DNA of 49,200 bases from a virus. Shown one piece after another: positions 26,253-34,595 of the stretch (position 1 is its first letter; each line of letters starts with the position of its first letter). Position numbers and translations under genes: made by a program. Below the pieces are notes generated by a model. The model saw only the letters and a list, made by a program, of their open reading frames with translations. It was not told the DNA's origin and ran no database searches. The stretch lies in IMG/VR virus record IMGVR_UViG_3300030521_000003, positions 1 through 49,200 of that record; one strand, written 5' to 3'.

Positions 26253-27302
26253 TTAGGCTTTGGAAACCACGAAGGCGAACGGGGCTTGTTTACGGTCCAC
26301 AACTCGGGACCAGTGTTTCGCTAACGCGAGGTCTGCCAATGCTGGCGAAAACTCGGTTGGAGCATCTGCGCCGACACCTTCAATCCAAGTAAACCCGTTC
26401 GGATGAAGAATCTGAGTCTTGCGCTCAATGATCCATTCTTCACCGCCACCATTACCCGCCAAACCGTCCCGTTCAACTTCTACAGCTACTTTCGGAATAC
26501 CGGCACCGGCTGCGAAAGAGTGGCCTTCAACGCCGCCGTAACCAAACGCACCACCGCCCATGATTACCGACAGGAACACGCGGTTAACACCAGTGCCGGA
26601 AAGAACCGGCATGCCATCATCCATGATTACGCGCAGACCTTTATAGGTCGGAATATCCAAACCTGTAACACTGTCTTGGATATAAACAATCTCGTTGTTT
26701 TTCAGCATGCGGGTATGGATGGCGCTGTGAACCATGATCGCGGAGAAAGCACCGCTTGCATCGCCCAAGGTGCCATTGGCATCGATTACCGCGTCAGCGT
26801 TGAAGATTTGATTCGCTGGCGTTGCATCTGCCGAAATATCAACGGTCATATCGCCGTTGTCGTTTGCAACGTTATCTTTGTACAGACCGACCAAAGTAGC
26901 GATAGCTCGGCGCTGCCATTGACGGGTCCAGTAAGTCGAGAAACGATCACGGATACGCGACATCGGTTCGGAGCCGGTAAGTTCGACGATGATATCCATC
27001 GAGCTATACGCTTGGTTCAACCAAGCTTTACGACATTCCATCTGCCCGGAACCGATTTTATTAGGAACGGCTTTGTCTGCCGGATCGTCGTTCGAATAGT
27101 TCGGTTCAACAGCCGAATCCAAATCTTTCCAGAATGGAATAACGGCAGTTTTACCGCCCGAACGAGCGATTTCGTCAAGGAGTGGATTAGTAGCTACCAG
27201 ACCAGAAGTCCAGATGCTAGTAAGCTCCGGGGTATTCAGACCTTGATAGGCCAGATACACGGCGGGAATAACGGTGTCACTTAGGCGGACTGGACCGGCC
27301 AT
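26253..27302 (-). CDS. Major capsid protein
   Basis: A 349-aa protein following the scaffold candidate. The start (LSDTVIPAVYLAYQGLNTPEL), the WKDLDSAVEPNYSNDDPA segment, the WTRQWQRRAIATLVGLYKDNVAN helix and the MGGGAFGYGGVEGHSFA loop are typical of a widespread siphophage coat group with the HK97 fold. No protease or prohead-cleavage gene is evident. A hairpin follows the gene. Confidence 0.9.
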   Translation of the reverse strand: MAGPVRLSDTVIPAVYLAYQGLNTPELTSIWTSGLVATNPLLDEIARSGGKTAVIPFWKDLDSAVEPNYSNDDPADKAVPNKIGSGQMECRKAWLNQAYSSMDIIVELTGSEPMSRIRDRFSTYWTRQWQRRAIATLVGLYKDNVANDNGDMTVDISADATPANQIFNADAVIDANGTLGDASGAFSAIMVHSAIHTRMLKNNEIVYIQDSVTGLDIPTYKGLRVIMDDGMPVLSGTGVNRVFLSVIMGGGAFGYGGVEGHSFAAGAGIPKVAVEVERDGLAGNGGGEEWIIERKTQILHPNGFTWIEGVGADAPTEFSPALADLALAKHWSRVVDRKQAPFAFVVSKA

Positions 27303-27314
27303 ATTTTACCTTCC

Positions 27315-28016
27315 TTACTTAGTGGGAAACAGGCGATGAAACTTAGCAGGGTCGCTATGGTAAAGCGCCGTGCGTTCGGCTTCGGTGTATTCATTGGGTT
27401 TTTTGGAAGCATCGCCCCCACTGTTTCGGGTAGTATCACCGCCCGAGGAATCAACGCCTATTAGAATAGAGGCGAAGTCCGGGTTAAGCAACAACTCTTT
27501 TTCAAGGTCTTCAATAGACAGTGTAGAAGGTTGACCCGCTTCAGTAACAACTACTGCGCGTGGTTCGTCGCCAGTGAAGTCTACTTTCAATCGCACTTTA
27601 ATATGCGGCAAAAGCAACTTAGCGTGTTTACCGGCCAACTTAACGGCCATATTATTAGCGCGGTCATCAACCAACAAGCGACCAATTACTTGATCTTTCT
27701 TGCTAATAATGCCGTCTTTATCGGCGCGTAGTTGTTCGCGTTCAAGTTCCAGCGCGTTACGGATTTCGTCAACGTTACCACCGGCCAAGATACCGGCGCG
27801 AATACGGTCGGCTTCTGTGCGGGCGCGTTCGGCTTCAGCTTCTTGCAGAACGCGCTTTTCTTCTTTCAAGCGGTCAAGCGCACTACGCAAAGCGCCTGTA
27901 TCTTCGTCAGGTTCGGTGTCCAGAACATAACCGGCGCCATCGCCTTTATATTCTGCTTTCAAAACATCCGACAAAGCATCGTATTCGTCTTTAGTAATTT
28001 TACGTTTCAAAGCCAT
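27315..28016 (-). CDS. Capsid scaffold-like protein
   Basis: A 233-aa protein; the ATG at 28016 was chosen over a GTG three codons earlier. The middle is a long charged coiled coil (ALDRLKEEKRVLQEAEAERARTEAD), then LEREQLRADKDGIISKKDQVIGRLLVDD, followed by a small C-terminal region ending ERTALYHSDPAKFHRLFPTK. Length, composition and position just before the capsid gene match phage scaffolding proteins. Confidence 0.72.
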   Translation of the reverse strand: MALKRKITKDEYDALSDVLKAEYKGDGAGYVLDTEPDEDTGALRSALDRLKEEKRVLQEAEAERARTEADRIRAGILAGGNVDEIRNALELEREQLRADKDGIISKKDQVIGRLLVDDRANNMAVKLAGKHAKLLLPHIKVRLKVDFTGDEPRAVVVTEAGQPSTLSIEDLEKELLLNPDFASILIGVDSSGGDTTRNSGGDASKKPNEYTEAERTALYHSDPAKFHRLFPTK

Positions 28017-28055
28017 GATAAGCACCGCCTATTTTTGTGTCCAGCTTCGCCGGAC

Positions 28056-29198
28056 TTAGATTAGATTGCCGGTTCCTGCAAGGAAGTCAGCAATTGTTTT
28101 AGAGTTTGTCGGTTTGAACTTGTCGAAGTCAGCACGGCGAATAGTACCGTTAGAGAACTTGGCGCCGATTGTACTACCGAATACATCGTTAATAAAGCTT
28201 TCAGGTTGGGCTTTAAGCCACTCGTAAAACGAAGGCACAACGAAACCCGAGTTGAACGAATCGGATGGCGTAACGTGCGAACGGCAATGGTTATGTGCAG
28301 GCGGCAACGGACCTTCACCGAAGCGCCAAGCCTTACCGTTACGATAGAAACAGATATCGCTTGTGCGGTCGTCTATGATCGATACCCACACATATTCTGG
28401 CCAGATTGCGCTGTTGACGGCCGCTAAGCTTTGCTGTGCAACGTGCTGCATTACAGTGTTGATTACGCCGCGCATTGCGTTATTAACTTTAGGGAGAACG
28501 CCCGTAACCGTTTCTTCGCTTTTACTTCCGTCCGCCGTTGTCCGGGGAATAGTACCGCCGATAATATCGGCCTTAAGCTCAGAGATTGTTTTCTTGTTGG
28601 CCCAAGCATTGCGCACCGCGTTTTCTACGTCGAGCATCGCCTTAGCTATGGCGAAGTTCACATAGTCCACCGGCAAGGCGCCCCCGGACGGCATAGGCGC
28701 GTTACGGATGCGCGACCACAGCGAGCCAAAGGCAGCGGACGTACCGGCCAGCACAGCGAACCCAAACAGGCTTGTATTGTCGTTAGCCTTCATTGCTTCT
28801 TCAATGACTAGCTTCGATTTAGCTACAGACAACAGCTCAATCTCTTCTTCGTCTTCCAACGCTTCGAAATTGTGGGCATAAAATGAAGCCGACGTTTGCA
28901 TAGTCTGGACGGTTGCCGCCGCCATAAAGTTTTGCAAACGTTCGATCAATTGTTTTTGATAACGTGTATAAACTCGCGTCTGCGAAATGCGTAAGTCTTT
29001 GAGGAATATATTAAGCTGCGCTTTGCTTAATCCGTCGAGTGTTTCATATTTCAATCGAGGAAGAAGCTTTTTAAACTCTTCCTCGATATCCATAAGAACA
29101 GCCGCGAATTTTTGCGTTTCGCCAAGCTTAACTTGTTCGACGTAAAGAGACTGCCTTGTCACGATGTCAAACAGTTTACTTGCGGCTGCGATATCCAT
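28056..29198 (-). CDS. MuF-like head morphogenesis protein
   Basis: A 380-aa protein with the diagnostic minor head protein C-terminal region: TSDICFYRNGKAW followed by GEGPLPPAHNHCRSHVTP (about residues 270-320). The N-terminal part is helical. It directly abuts the portal gene, as in SPP1 gp7 and Mu gpF layouts. Expected role: minor capsid protein bound to the portal, possibly ejected with DNA. Confidence 0.88.
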   Translation of the reverse strand: MDIAAASKLFDIVTRQSLYVEQVKLGETQKFAAVLMDIEEEFKKLLPRLKYETLDGLSKAQLNIFLKDLRISQTRVYTRYQKQLIERLQNFMAAATVQTMQTSASFYAHNFEALEDEEEIELLSVAKSKLVIEEAMKANDNTSLFGFAVLAGTSAAFGSLWSRIRNAPMPSGGALPVDYVNFAIAKAMLDVENAVRNAWANKKTISELKADIIGGTIPRTTADGSKSEETVTGVLPKVNNAMRGVINTVMQHVAQQSLAAVNSAIWPEYVWVSIIDDRTSDICFYRNGKAWRFGEGPLPPAHNHCRSHVTPSDSFNSGFVVPSFYEWLKAQPESFINDVFGSTIGAKFSNGTIRRADFDKFKPTNSKTIADFLAGTGNLI

Positions 29199-30707
29199 TT
29201 ATGCAGCCTCGGGAACGACTGGAACAGCAATAGGCTTACCTTCAGCGTCGAGCGTAGTAGCTGCAAACTCCTTAGCGGCTTTTGCGATTTCATCGGCTTC
29301 TTTATCGGCAATTTCCTTTTTAGCGTCTTCGTCATTTTCTGTTGCAATACCTGCCTTGTGAAGCGCGCCGCGCCACTCTTTCCAAGTAATGCCGTTCGCT
29401 TGATATTCTTTGATAAGCTGTGCGCGTTCGCCATCGGTCATACGAGTAAGATCGAATTCAGAATTAAGCTTGAATACGATTTCTTTTTCGTCGGCACCTT
29501 GGAATATAGCGGCACATTCTAGAGCGAACTGGAAAGCGGCACTAACGTTTTTAGCGGCGTTGGATATAGCCGAAGTACGCGAAGAATCATCAATGGAAGC
29601 TTCGGTTGCGGTCTTCGTTACAGTCTGACCTTTAAGGAACTCTGCGCCCATGCTTGCAAGCTGTTCTTGCTTGTCTACCATGCCTTCACGAACGACGCTA
29701 TTTGGCAATGCTTGAATAACCTTAGCGTCTGCGTCTTTTTCGAGCGCAATACCGAACCGGGAACCGAACCGTATAACGCCGCCTAATATCTTGTTAAGCC
29801 AATTTTCTTTAATGCCCGTTACGATAAACGTAGGTTGCCCGCTGAAGAAAATACTTTCTTCATTATCGGCGCTGTTGCGGTAGTGACCGATGTTAATCAT
29901 CGCCATGTCATACATCGGCGGAAGGTCGGGGCAAGGATCGTTGTTAACGGCGCCTATGAAAGTAAACGGAATGAAATCGAGCGGTTTGCCGTTAGCCTTC
30001 GGGGTAATTACTTCTGGCGCGCTGTTATCTTCTTTGAAGATTCGAATTCGGTATTGGTTTTTATCGTCCAAGTCCAAAACGCGCCATTGAGTTTTAAACT
30101 CAGGCTCGAACAAATTATCGTTAGAAAAATACTTTTCGCACAACACGACGAAGCAAAGGACGTTAAGCCCGTTAATTTTCTTTGTGTTCCAGTTCGTGAT
30201 ATCTTCGCCAAGATACGGTGTAATCGTTGGCCGGATTAAACCTTTCTCTACTTGTTCAAGTGTTGCCGGGTCAGTAAGTGAAGGGTAATCAACGAAAAGC
30301 CCGTATCTACCCACACTTAGCACTTCTCCGCACGCGTCTTTGGCGAGCTGTTCAAGGCTCAGGCCGTCGCCGGTTGCGTCTTTGATAATAGCTTTCAAGC
30401 GATCAGGTACAGTTACTTCAGCGTCACGGCTAAAGATTTGGCCGACAAATCCGGTAAGTGTGCGACCGACGAAGTTATAAAAAATGGCCCGAAGAACGTA
30501 GTTGGCGTATCTCTGCTTATCGTCGTCGGTTCGGTCGCGGTCCATCTTACCGCTAGGGCAAGGCAAATACTTTTGACCTAGCTCATCAATCTTCTGGCCG
30601 ATAACGTCGCGGATAATGTTGTAACGGTTTAGAACCTTTTCAAGTTCGGGGCGAATGTATTGTACGTTTTCGGTAGTACCGGGGCTTTGCGGCACAAGAT
30701 CGGCCAT
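29199..30707 (-). CDS. Portal protein, DUF4055-like
   Basis: A 502-aa protein matching the DUF4055 portal group: YIRPELEKVLNRYNIIRDVIGQ at the start, then YVLRAIFYNFVGRTLTGFVGQIF, an ACGEVLSVGRYGLFVDYP strand, and the crown helix around QLASMGAEFLKGQTVTKTATEAS. It sits between TerL and the MuF-like gene. The acidic, Ala-rich C-terminal 60 residues are likely disordered. It forms the dodecameric DNA channel. Confidence 0.9.
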   Translation of the reverse strand: MADLVPQSPGTTENVQYIRPELEKVLNRYNIIRDVIGQKIDELGQKYLPCPSGKMDRDRTDDDKQRYANYVLRAIFYNFVGRTLTGFVGQIFSRDAEVTVPDRLKAIIKDATGDGLSLEQLAKDACGEVLSVGRYGLFVDYPSLTDPATLEQVEKGLIRPTITPYLGEDITNWNTKKINGLNVLCFVVLCEKYFSNDNLFEPEFKTQWRVLDLDDKNQYRIRIFKEDNSAPEVITPKANGKPLDFIPFTFIGAVNNDPCPDLPPMYDMAMINIGHYRNSADNEESIFFSGQPTFIVTGIKENWLNKILGGVIRFGSRFGIALEKDADAKVIQALPNSVVREGMVDKQEQLASMGAEFLKGQTVTKTATEASIDDSSRTSAISNAAKNVSAAFQFALECAAIFQGADEKEIVFKLNSEFDLTRMTDGERAQLIKEYQANGITWKEWRGALHKAGIATENDEDAKKEIADKEADEIAKAAKEFAATTLDAEGKPIAVPVVPEAA

Positions 30708-30719
30708 GGGGTAATCTCC

Positions 30720-32246
30720 TTAATGGGTTTTAATTGGTACGTCTTTGGCATGACGATTAGGGCTAGCAAGCAAACGATAACGGATAGTATCCCAAGGGTG
30801 ATCTTCTGTCTTCGTGTCGATGTCGTCGGGCTTCTTTTTATCGCGCTGTAGAACCGGGAAAATCTCCAGCGTAGCTAGGCAGTTGTCCATAACATAGAAC
30901 GCCGGGCCTTCGCCAGTTAGCGCCGCTTCTAACCGGTCGCGGCATAGCTGCATACCGTTTCGACGGCTACCCGCTGACTTATCCGAAGGTGTCCATTTGA
31001 TACCTTCTTCAGACATCTTGATTTCAATTGTTTCTACATCTTCCTGCACAACATCACGGATTTGATTATCAGCGGGGCCAGCTTCAGGCTGTTCAAGTAT
31101 CCAGCCTTCTTGCATCATTTCAATTTCCATATCCCTCACGCCAATAGCGATATTCTTAGCGGATATCTTCAAACCTTTGTTCGTACCAATCTCTTCTGTT
31201 CCGTACCATTCGTTAATAAGAATGATCGTACCGGCGGGAGGACAAAACATTTTGATTTGTCCAGTTTGCGGATTAAAAATCATAACTTCTTCGCCGTCCG
31301 CTTCGGCAAACCAGCCAACGTGAAACGGATGCGTTGAACCCCAGTCGAACGCCCTATCTACGCGCCAGCCTTTCGGTATTTTAAAACGGGGCAGAACGTG
31401 ACGCGGACGCGACCAAAGATCATCGAAGGCACCGCCGCTAACAATGTCCCAATCTCCAAGCAACCACGAACGCTTTAGCATTGGGTCGGTGTTCTGCATA
31501 AGACCGGCAATGTAAGTTGTGGAAAGGTAAATATTCTCTTTCCAAGTGCCGAAGATCGTAACGCGACTGCGCGTAACTTTTTCGTCTTTTTTAGTGCGCG
31601 GGTTAAACACAGTGCAAGTTTCTTTAATAACTTTACCATAGCCATGATTAACGAAACGACGACGAACCCAATTATGGCCGGGGCCACTAGAGTTAGTTGT
31701 GCTGAATATAACAAGCGGAATAGGCGGGAGAAAGTATTCTCTACCGTCGGCGGTGTACTTGGGGTTGAACTCAGGAACAAACGAAGATCGGTTGCAAGAC
31801 ATCATCATGTCATAACAACTAATAGTCGGCCATTTGGTTAATTCGTTCCAGCCAATGTATGGGAATTCTTGCCCGTGATACTTACTGTATGTCTTTTCGT
31901 CTTTAAACTCACGGAACAACAATTCTTCGCCAGTTGGCCAAACCCATTTGTAATCCGTTAGCGAGCGTTTGAACTGCGCACCGTCGCCGCAATCACCGAA
32001 CATACGGTGCGACTTAGCAACGATATCATCTAGGCTTTTATACTCTTGGTCGAATATAACACCCTTCCAATGCGAGCCGTAGCCCATGCCAACAAACTTC
32101 TTAAAAAACGCCAGCTGACAGTCAGTCTTACCGGGGCCGCGTGTTCCAGTAAAGCAAGTTTCATTGCAGCGACTATCGAGCGCTAATTCTTGCGAAGAGT
32201 TGGGGATAGGACGCCATTCATTTTTATAGAGGTTAATTGCCTGCAA
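30720..32246 (-). CDS. Terminase large subunit
   Basis: A 508-aa packaging motor. The Walker A-like loop is GTRGPGKT (34-41). A GVIFDQEYKSLDD segment follows, and the nuclease part opens with RAFDWGSTHPFHVGWFAE. The only start available near the N-terminus is a TTG at 32246 overlapping the small terminase gene by 14 bases, preceded by GGTGAAG. Packaging mode (cos or headful) cannot be told from the sequence. Confidence 0.92.
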   Translation of the reverse strand: MQAINLYKNEWRPIPNSSQELALDSRCNETCFTGTRGPGKTDCQLAFFKKFVGMGYGSHWKGVIFDQEYKSLDDIVAKSHRMFGDCGDGAQFKRSLTDYKWVWPTGEELLFREFKDEKTYSKYHGQEFPYIGWNELTKWPTISCYDMMMSCNRSSFVPEFNPKYTADGREYFLPPIPLVIFSTTNSSGPGHNWVRRRFVNHGYGKVIKETCTVFNPRTKKDEKVTRSRVTIFGTWKENIYLSTTYIAGLMQNTDPMLKRSWLLGDWDIVSGGAFDDLWSRPRHVLPRFKIPKGWRVDRAFDWGSTHPFHVGWFAEADGEEVMIFNPQTGQIKMFCPPAGTIILINEWYGTEEIGTNKGLKISAKNIAIGVRDMEIEMMQEGWILEQPEAGPADNQIRDVVQEDVETIEIKMSEEGIKWTPSDKSAGSRRNGMQLCRDRLEAALTGEGPAFYVMDNCLATLEIFPVLQRDKKKPDDIDTKTEDHPWDTIRYRLLASPNRHAKDVPIKTH

Positions 32247-32730
32247 TTACTTCACCCGTAATCTCTTTAAGGCCGTCTTCCATCAAGCCTTGTTGCTGGC
32301 GAAGTAGCTTGTCTTCCCAGCTTTCGTCCGGCCCATGATCCCTGTACATAAAAACCTTGTGATTAACGGTGCTATCGGCGGGCTTAACAGGCTCGGGGCG
32401 TGCAATCATCGAACCAATTTCAGCGAACAACTTTGCCGCTTTAATCTTTTCATCAAACGACATAAGACCCGATGTCGGGCCGTCGATCCAACCCCAAATC
32501 TTTTTAAGTAAGTCTTCTTTTGTCGGTATGTAGTTTTCAGCGGTCGAATCAGCGCCAACGAAACGGGCGATTTCATCTAAGACGAATTCGTCACGCGGCC
32601 AATTTTGGGATACACGAAGGGCGACAGCAGTATCTGGAAAAAGCGTCAGCGCAGCCTGAAAGGGATTGACCCCCGGCTGGTTATAGAGTAATGCGGCGTA
32701 GGCCGTCTTTTCTCGCGCTTGATCTTCCAT
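32233..32730 (-). CDS. Terminase small subunit (putative)
   Basis: A 165-aa protein directly upstream of and overlapping TerL. It has helical N-terminal segments that could hold a DNA-binding domain (NPFQAALTLFPDTAVALRVSQ, then DEFVLDEIARFVGAD) and a C-terminal tail (WEDKLLRQQQGLMEDGLKEI) suited to motor binding. The ribosome site is weak. The start codon lies within a CATAGTTC/GAACTATG inverted repeat. Assignment rests on position and size. Confidence 0.75.
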   Translation of the reverse strand: MEDQAREKTAYAALLYNQPGVNPFQAALTLFPDTAVALRVSQNWPRDEFVLDEIARFVGADSTAENYIPTKEDLLKKIWGWIDGPTSGLMSFDEKIKAAKLFAEIGSMIARPEPVKPADSTVNHKVFMYRDHGPDESWEDKLLRQQQGLMEDGLKEITGEVIAGN

Positions 32731-32776
32731 AGTTCATAGTCTTGTCAAAGTTGAACGAACTATACAGCGAACTATG
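32728..32776. repeat. CGAACTAT direct and inverted repeats before terminase
   Basis: CGAACTAT occurs twice, 12 bases apart (32756-32763 and 32768-32775), and CATAGTTC (32728-32735) is the inverted match over the small terminase start codon. The cluster lies in the short gap between Rz1 and terminase, a natural place for an operator or a packaging (cos/pac) recognition site. Confidence 0.55.
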
Positions 32777-32788
32777 AAAGAAACAAAG

Positions 32789-33049
32789 TTATTTGGCGGG
32801 GATGATTCCGCGTCCGCAATTGGACATTACGGCGCGATTGTGGGCAAGTATCTGGCGGGCGGTTGTTACGGTTACATCGTCTTCAGAATTTACACGGATG
32901 AACTTTACCCATTTGCACGATGTGTCAATGACGACAGGCGCCGCGTAAACCAGTTCCTTAACGGTTCGAACTTCGGTCGGTCCAGTCGCGGCGCAACTCG
33001 CTAAGGACGTCAGCGTCAGACATAGAAGTAACTTCATTCGATTGCTCAT
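32789..33049 (-). CDS. Outer-membrane spanin Rz1-like lipoprotein
   Basis: An 86-aa lipoprotein: MKLLLCLTLTSLASC contains a lipobox LASC with Cys19 as the lipidated residue. The mature part is about 68 aa. Its reading frame overlaps the 3' end of the Rz gene by 92 bases in a different frame, the classic nested spanin arrangement. With Rz it fuses inner and outer membranes at lysis. Confidence 0.85.
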   Translation of the reverse strand: MSNRMKLLLCLTLTSLASCAATGPTEVRTVKELVYAAPVVIDTSCKWVKFIRVNSEDDVTVTTARQILAHNRAVMSNCGRGIIPAK

Positions 33050-33263
33050 GAGCGTTACCTATTGCTTTAACTTCGGCCTGTGCGGCGGCTTCAGCTTTTT
33101 GAATTTCGTTAACCTTAAGTTCTTCTTGGTCAACGGTGCGTTGCTCGGCGGCTTTAACTTTTGCATTCGCTTCGCCTTTTGTTTTACCGGCGTACCAAAC
33201 ACTAAACAAAGCAGTAAGCGCAGCAAGGGCGATTGCACCATACTGCCTGATTTTTGCCATCAT
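32958..33263 (-). CDS. Inner-membrane spanin Rz-like
   Basis: A 101-aa protein; the ATG at 33263 overlaps the lysozyme stop codon, while an upstream TTG at 33269 is less likely. There is one N-terminal membrane helix (YGAIALAALTALFSVWYAG) followed by a periplasmic coiled coil rich in Ala, Glu and Lys. It pairs with the overlapping Rz1 gene. Confidence 0.85.
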   Translation of the reverse strand: MMAKIRQYGAIALAALTALFSVWYAGKTKGEANAKVKAAEQRTVDQEELKVNEIQKAEAAAQAEVKAIGNAHEQSNEVTSMSDADVLSELRRDWTDRSSNR

Positions 33264-33694
33264 TGCCAAACACCTGTTTCCATTTGTTTAGCAACTCGTT
33301 TTGCTCTGTTCGGGCTATCAATCTTTGCCCATTTGCTATCGAGCATTTCGCGGGCGGAGTCTGCATATTTGCCCACACTTGCCAGCAACAACGCTTTCTT
33401 GAAACCTAGCAAGCCGTCAACCCCCATTTGGAAGGCCATGTTAACCAACGCTGCAAAACGTACTTCGTCCAACCCTGTAACCCAAGGTAGGCGCCGTATT
33501 AGCTCCGCTCGTTTCAACTTGATTCGGTTGTTAAGGATGAACTCGTTTTCTTCAGGCAGCAATCCACCGCCCCGACGCTTGTCAACGAGAATGCCCGTTC
33601 CAATTGTCCAAAACCCCTTAGAGTCTTGGTAAACATAAAGAACGGTATCTTCGTCGCGCTTAAGCTGGTCAACTGTATTATTTGGCGCTGTCAT
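33260..33694 (-). CDS. Endolysin, T4-type lysozyme
   Basis: A 144-aa muramidase. The ATG at 33694, 10 bases after GGAG, was preferred over an upstream start that would add an unrelated 26 residues. Catalytic residues match T4 lysozyme spacing exactly: Glu15, Asp24 and Thr30 (Glu-8-Asp-5-Thr). The segment RFAALVNMAFQMGVDGLLGF is the conserved core helix. No signal peptide, so it needs the holin. An exact 10-mer repeat is at 33370-33379. Confidence 0.92.
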   Translation of the reverse strand: MTAPNNTVDQLKRDEDTVLYVYQDSKGFWTIGTGILVDKRRGGGLLPEENEFILNNRIKLKRAELIRRLPWVTGLDEVRFAALVNMAFQMGVDGLLGFKKALLLASVGKYADSAREMLDSKWAKIDSPNRAKRVAKQMETGVWQ

Positions 33695-33947
33695 TGTTTT
33701 GAATCTCCGCACGAAGTTTAGGTTGTGGAATGAACTTAGCAACCATCGAAAGAACGAAGATTGCAACGCCAATTAACGGCATGTAGTTCGGCGGAATGAA
33801 CGCCTTTAAATCGTCGGGAAGAATCGCCCAAGCATTCAAGGCGATATCAGGAAACGCGATAAGAACCGAAGCAACAGCGGCCCCCAAAGCCCCCAAGCGA
33901 ACAGACCAATACTTATAAAACTTTTGCCAACCGTCCATTAGTTTCAT
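33678..33947 (-). CDS. Putative holin (two membrane helices)
   Basis: An 89-aa protein if started at the ATG in the ATGA overlap with the previous stop (33944-33947); an in-frame ATG 12 bases upstream (33959) adds Met-Gly-Ala-Lys. Two hydrophobic helices are visible (RLGALGAAVASVLIAF and YMPLIGVAIFVLSMVAKFI) with a short charged C-terminus. It lies directly before the lysozyme gene, overlapping by 17 bases. Expected role: timed pore formation to release lysozyme. Confidence 0.78.
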   Translation of the reverse strand: MKLMDGWQKFYKYWSVRLGALGAAVASVLIAFPDIALNAWAILPDDLKAFIPPNYMPLIGVAIFVLSMVAKFIPQPKLRAEIQNNDSAK

Positions 33948-34267
33948 TTTGGCGCCCATTGTTGTTTCCTTCGCATTTCCTCTACATCGCGCTTAAGGTC
34001 CGCTATGTCGGAAGTAACCCGCGCAACTTGTGCTTGTTGGGTTCTATCTTCGCCTTGTAGCGCGATAATGTTTTGGGAGATAACATTAGTTCGTTCGTCC
34101 CTTATATCGGTCTTAGTTTCGATTTTAGCAACCGTCGCGGCAACTGAGTTAATTTGCACGAACACCCCGCCCATAGAAAAGACGATTGCGCACGAACAAC
34201 CGATAAGCCAAGTGAGGGGAAATTTAGCATCTATCACGCGTTGGTTGCCTTCTGTCGTGCCGGTCAT
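33944..34267 (-). CDS. Membrane protein with coiled coil, head of lysis operon
   Basis: A 107-aa protein; the ATG at 34267 follows AGG and was preferred to a GTG at 34321. It has one membrane helix near residues 18-40 (FPLTWLIGCSCAIVFSMGGV) and a long coiled coil (VAKIETKTDIRDERTNVI... DIADLKRDVEEMRRKQQ). It overlaps the holin. It could be a second holin, an antiholin or an additional lysis regulator; sequence does not decide. Confidence 0.66.
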   Translation of the reverse strand: MTGTTEGNQRVIDAKFPLTWLIGCSCAIVFSMGGVFVQINSVAATVAKIETKTDIRDERTNVISQNIIALQGEDRTQQAQVARVTSDIADLKRDVEEMRRKQQWAPK

Positions 34268-34348
34268 AGCCGTTAGCCTGTGAGGTGTGGTTGGCCCCAA
34301 GGATAACCGCCAAAAAGGCACAGCGCCAGCACGGCTAAGCGATAGACA

Positions 34349-34376
34349 GCAAAAACCCGGCGCTTGGCCGGGTTTT
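34349..34376 (-). terminator. Terminator upstream of the lysis operon
   Basis: A 10-bp stem AAAACCCGGC / GCCGGGTTTT (34352-34361 and 34367-34376) with a 5-base loop; the minus strand continues TTTTTGC. It separates leftward accessory transcription from the lysis and structural genes, so the latter need their own promoter or antitermination. Confidence 0.85.
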
Positions 34377-34595
34377 CACTTATTCGGGCTTTACAGCCCA
34401 ATTTTTAGGCAATGGTGTGGGGTTGGGTAGACACTTGCACCTTAAGCAAGCCTTGCCGCCACCGGCTTGGGAACGTTACGACTGTGCGCCCGTTTTCCCT
34501 ATAGTCGGTTGAGGGGATTAAGCGCCCCTCAACGCTTTGTATTCGTCTGGATAGCCACACCAGCAATAACCAGACGATGAACTTTTGCAGCGGCC
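34377..34595 (-). other. Structured 220-bp non-coding segment, possible small RNA
   Basis: No gene with a plausible start is visible. Two strong hairpins are present: GTTGAGGGG / CCCCTCAAC (34508-34516, 34525-34533) and TCGTCTGG / CCAGACGA (34543-34550, 34570-34577), plus a short GCAAG/CTTGC stem near 34443-34455. The segment ends in the terminator at 34352-34376. It is either a structured 3' UTR of the 210-aa gene or a discrete RNA. Confidence 0.5.

Noticed and set aside
26403-27284. 293-aa open frame antisense to the capsid gene
   Set aside because: Capsid gene on the other strand is clear; no upstream ribosome site or neighbours in that direction.
32774-33004. 76-aa frame on the plus strand over the spanin genes
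   Set aside because: It lies wholly over Rz1 and the end of Rz, which show a lipobox and nested-spanin layout.
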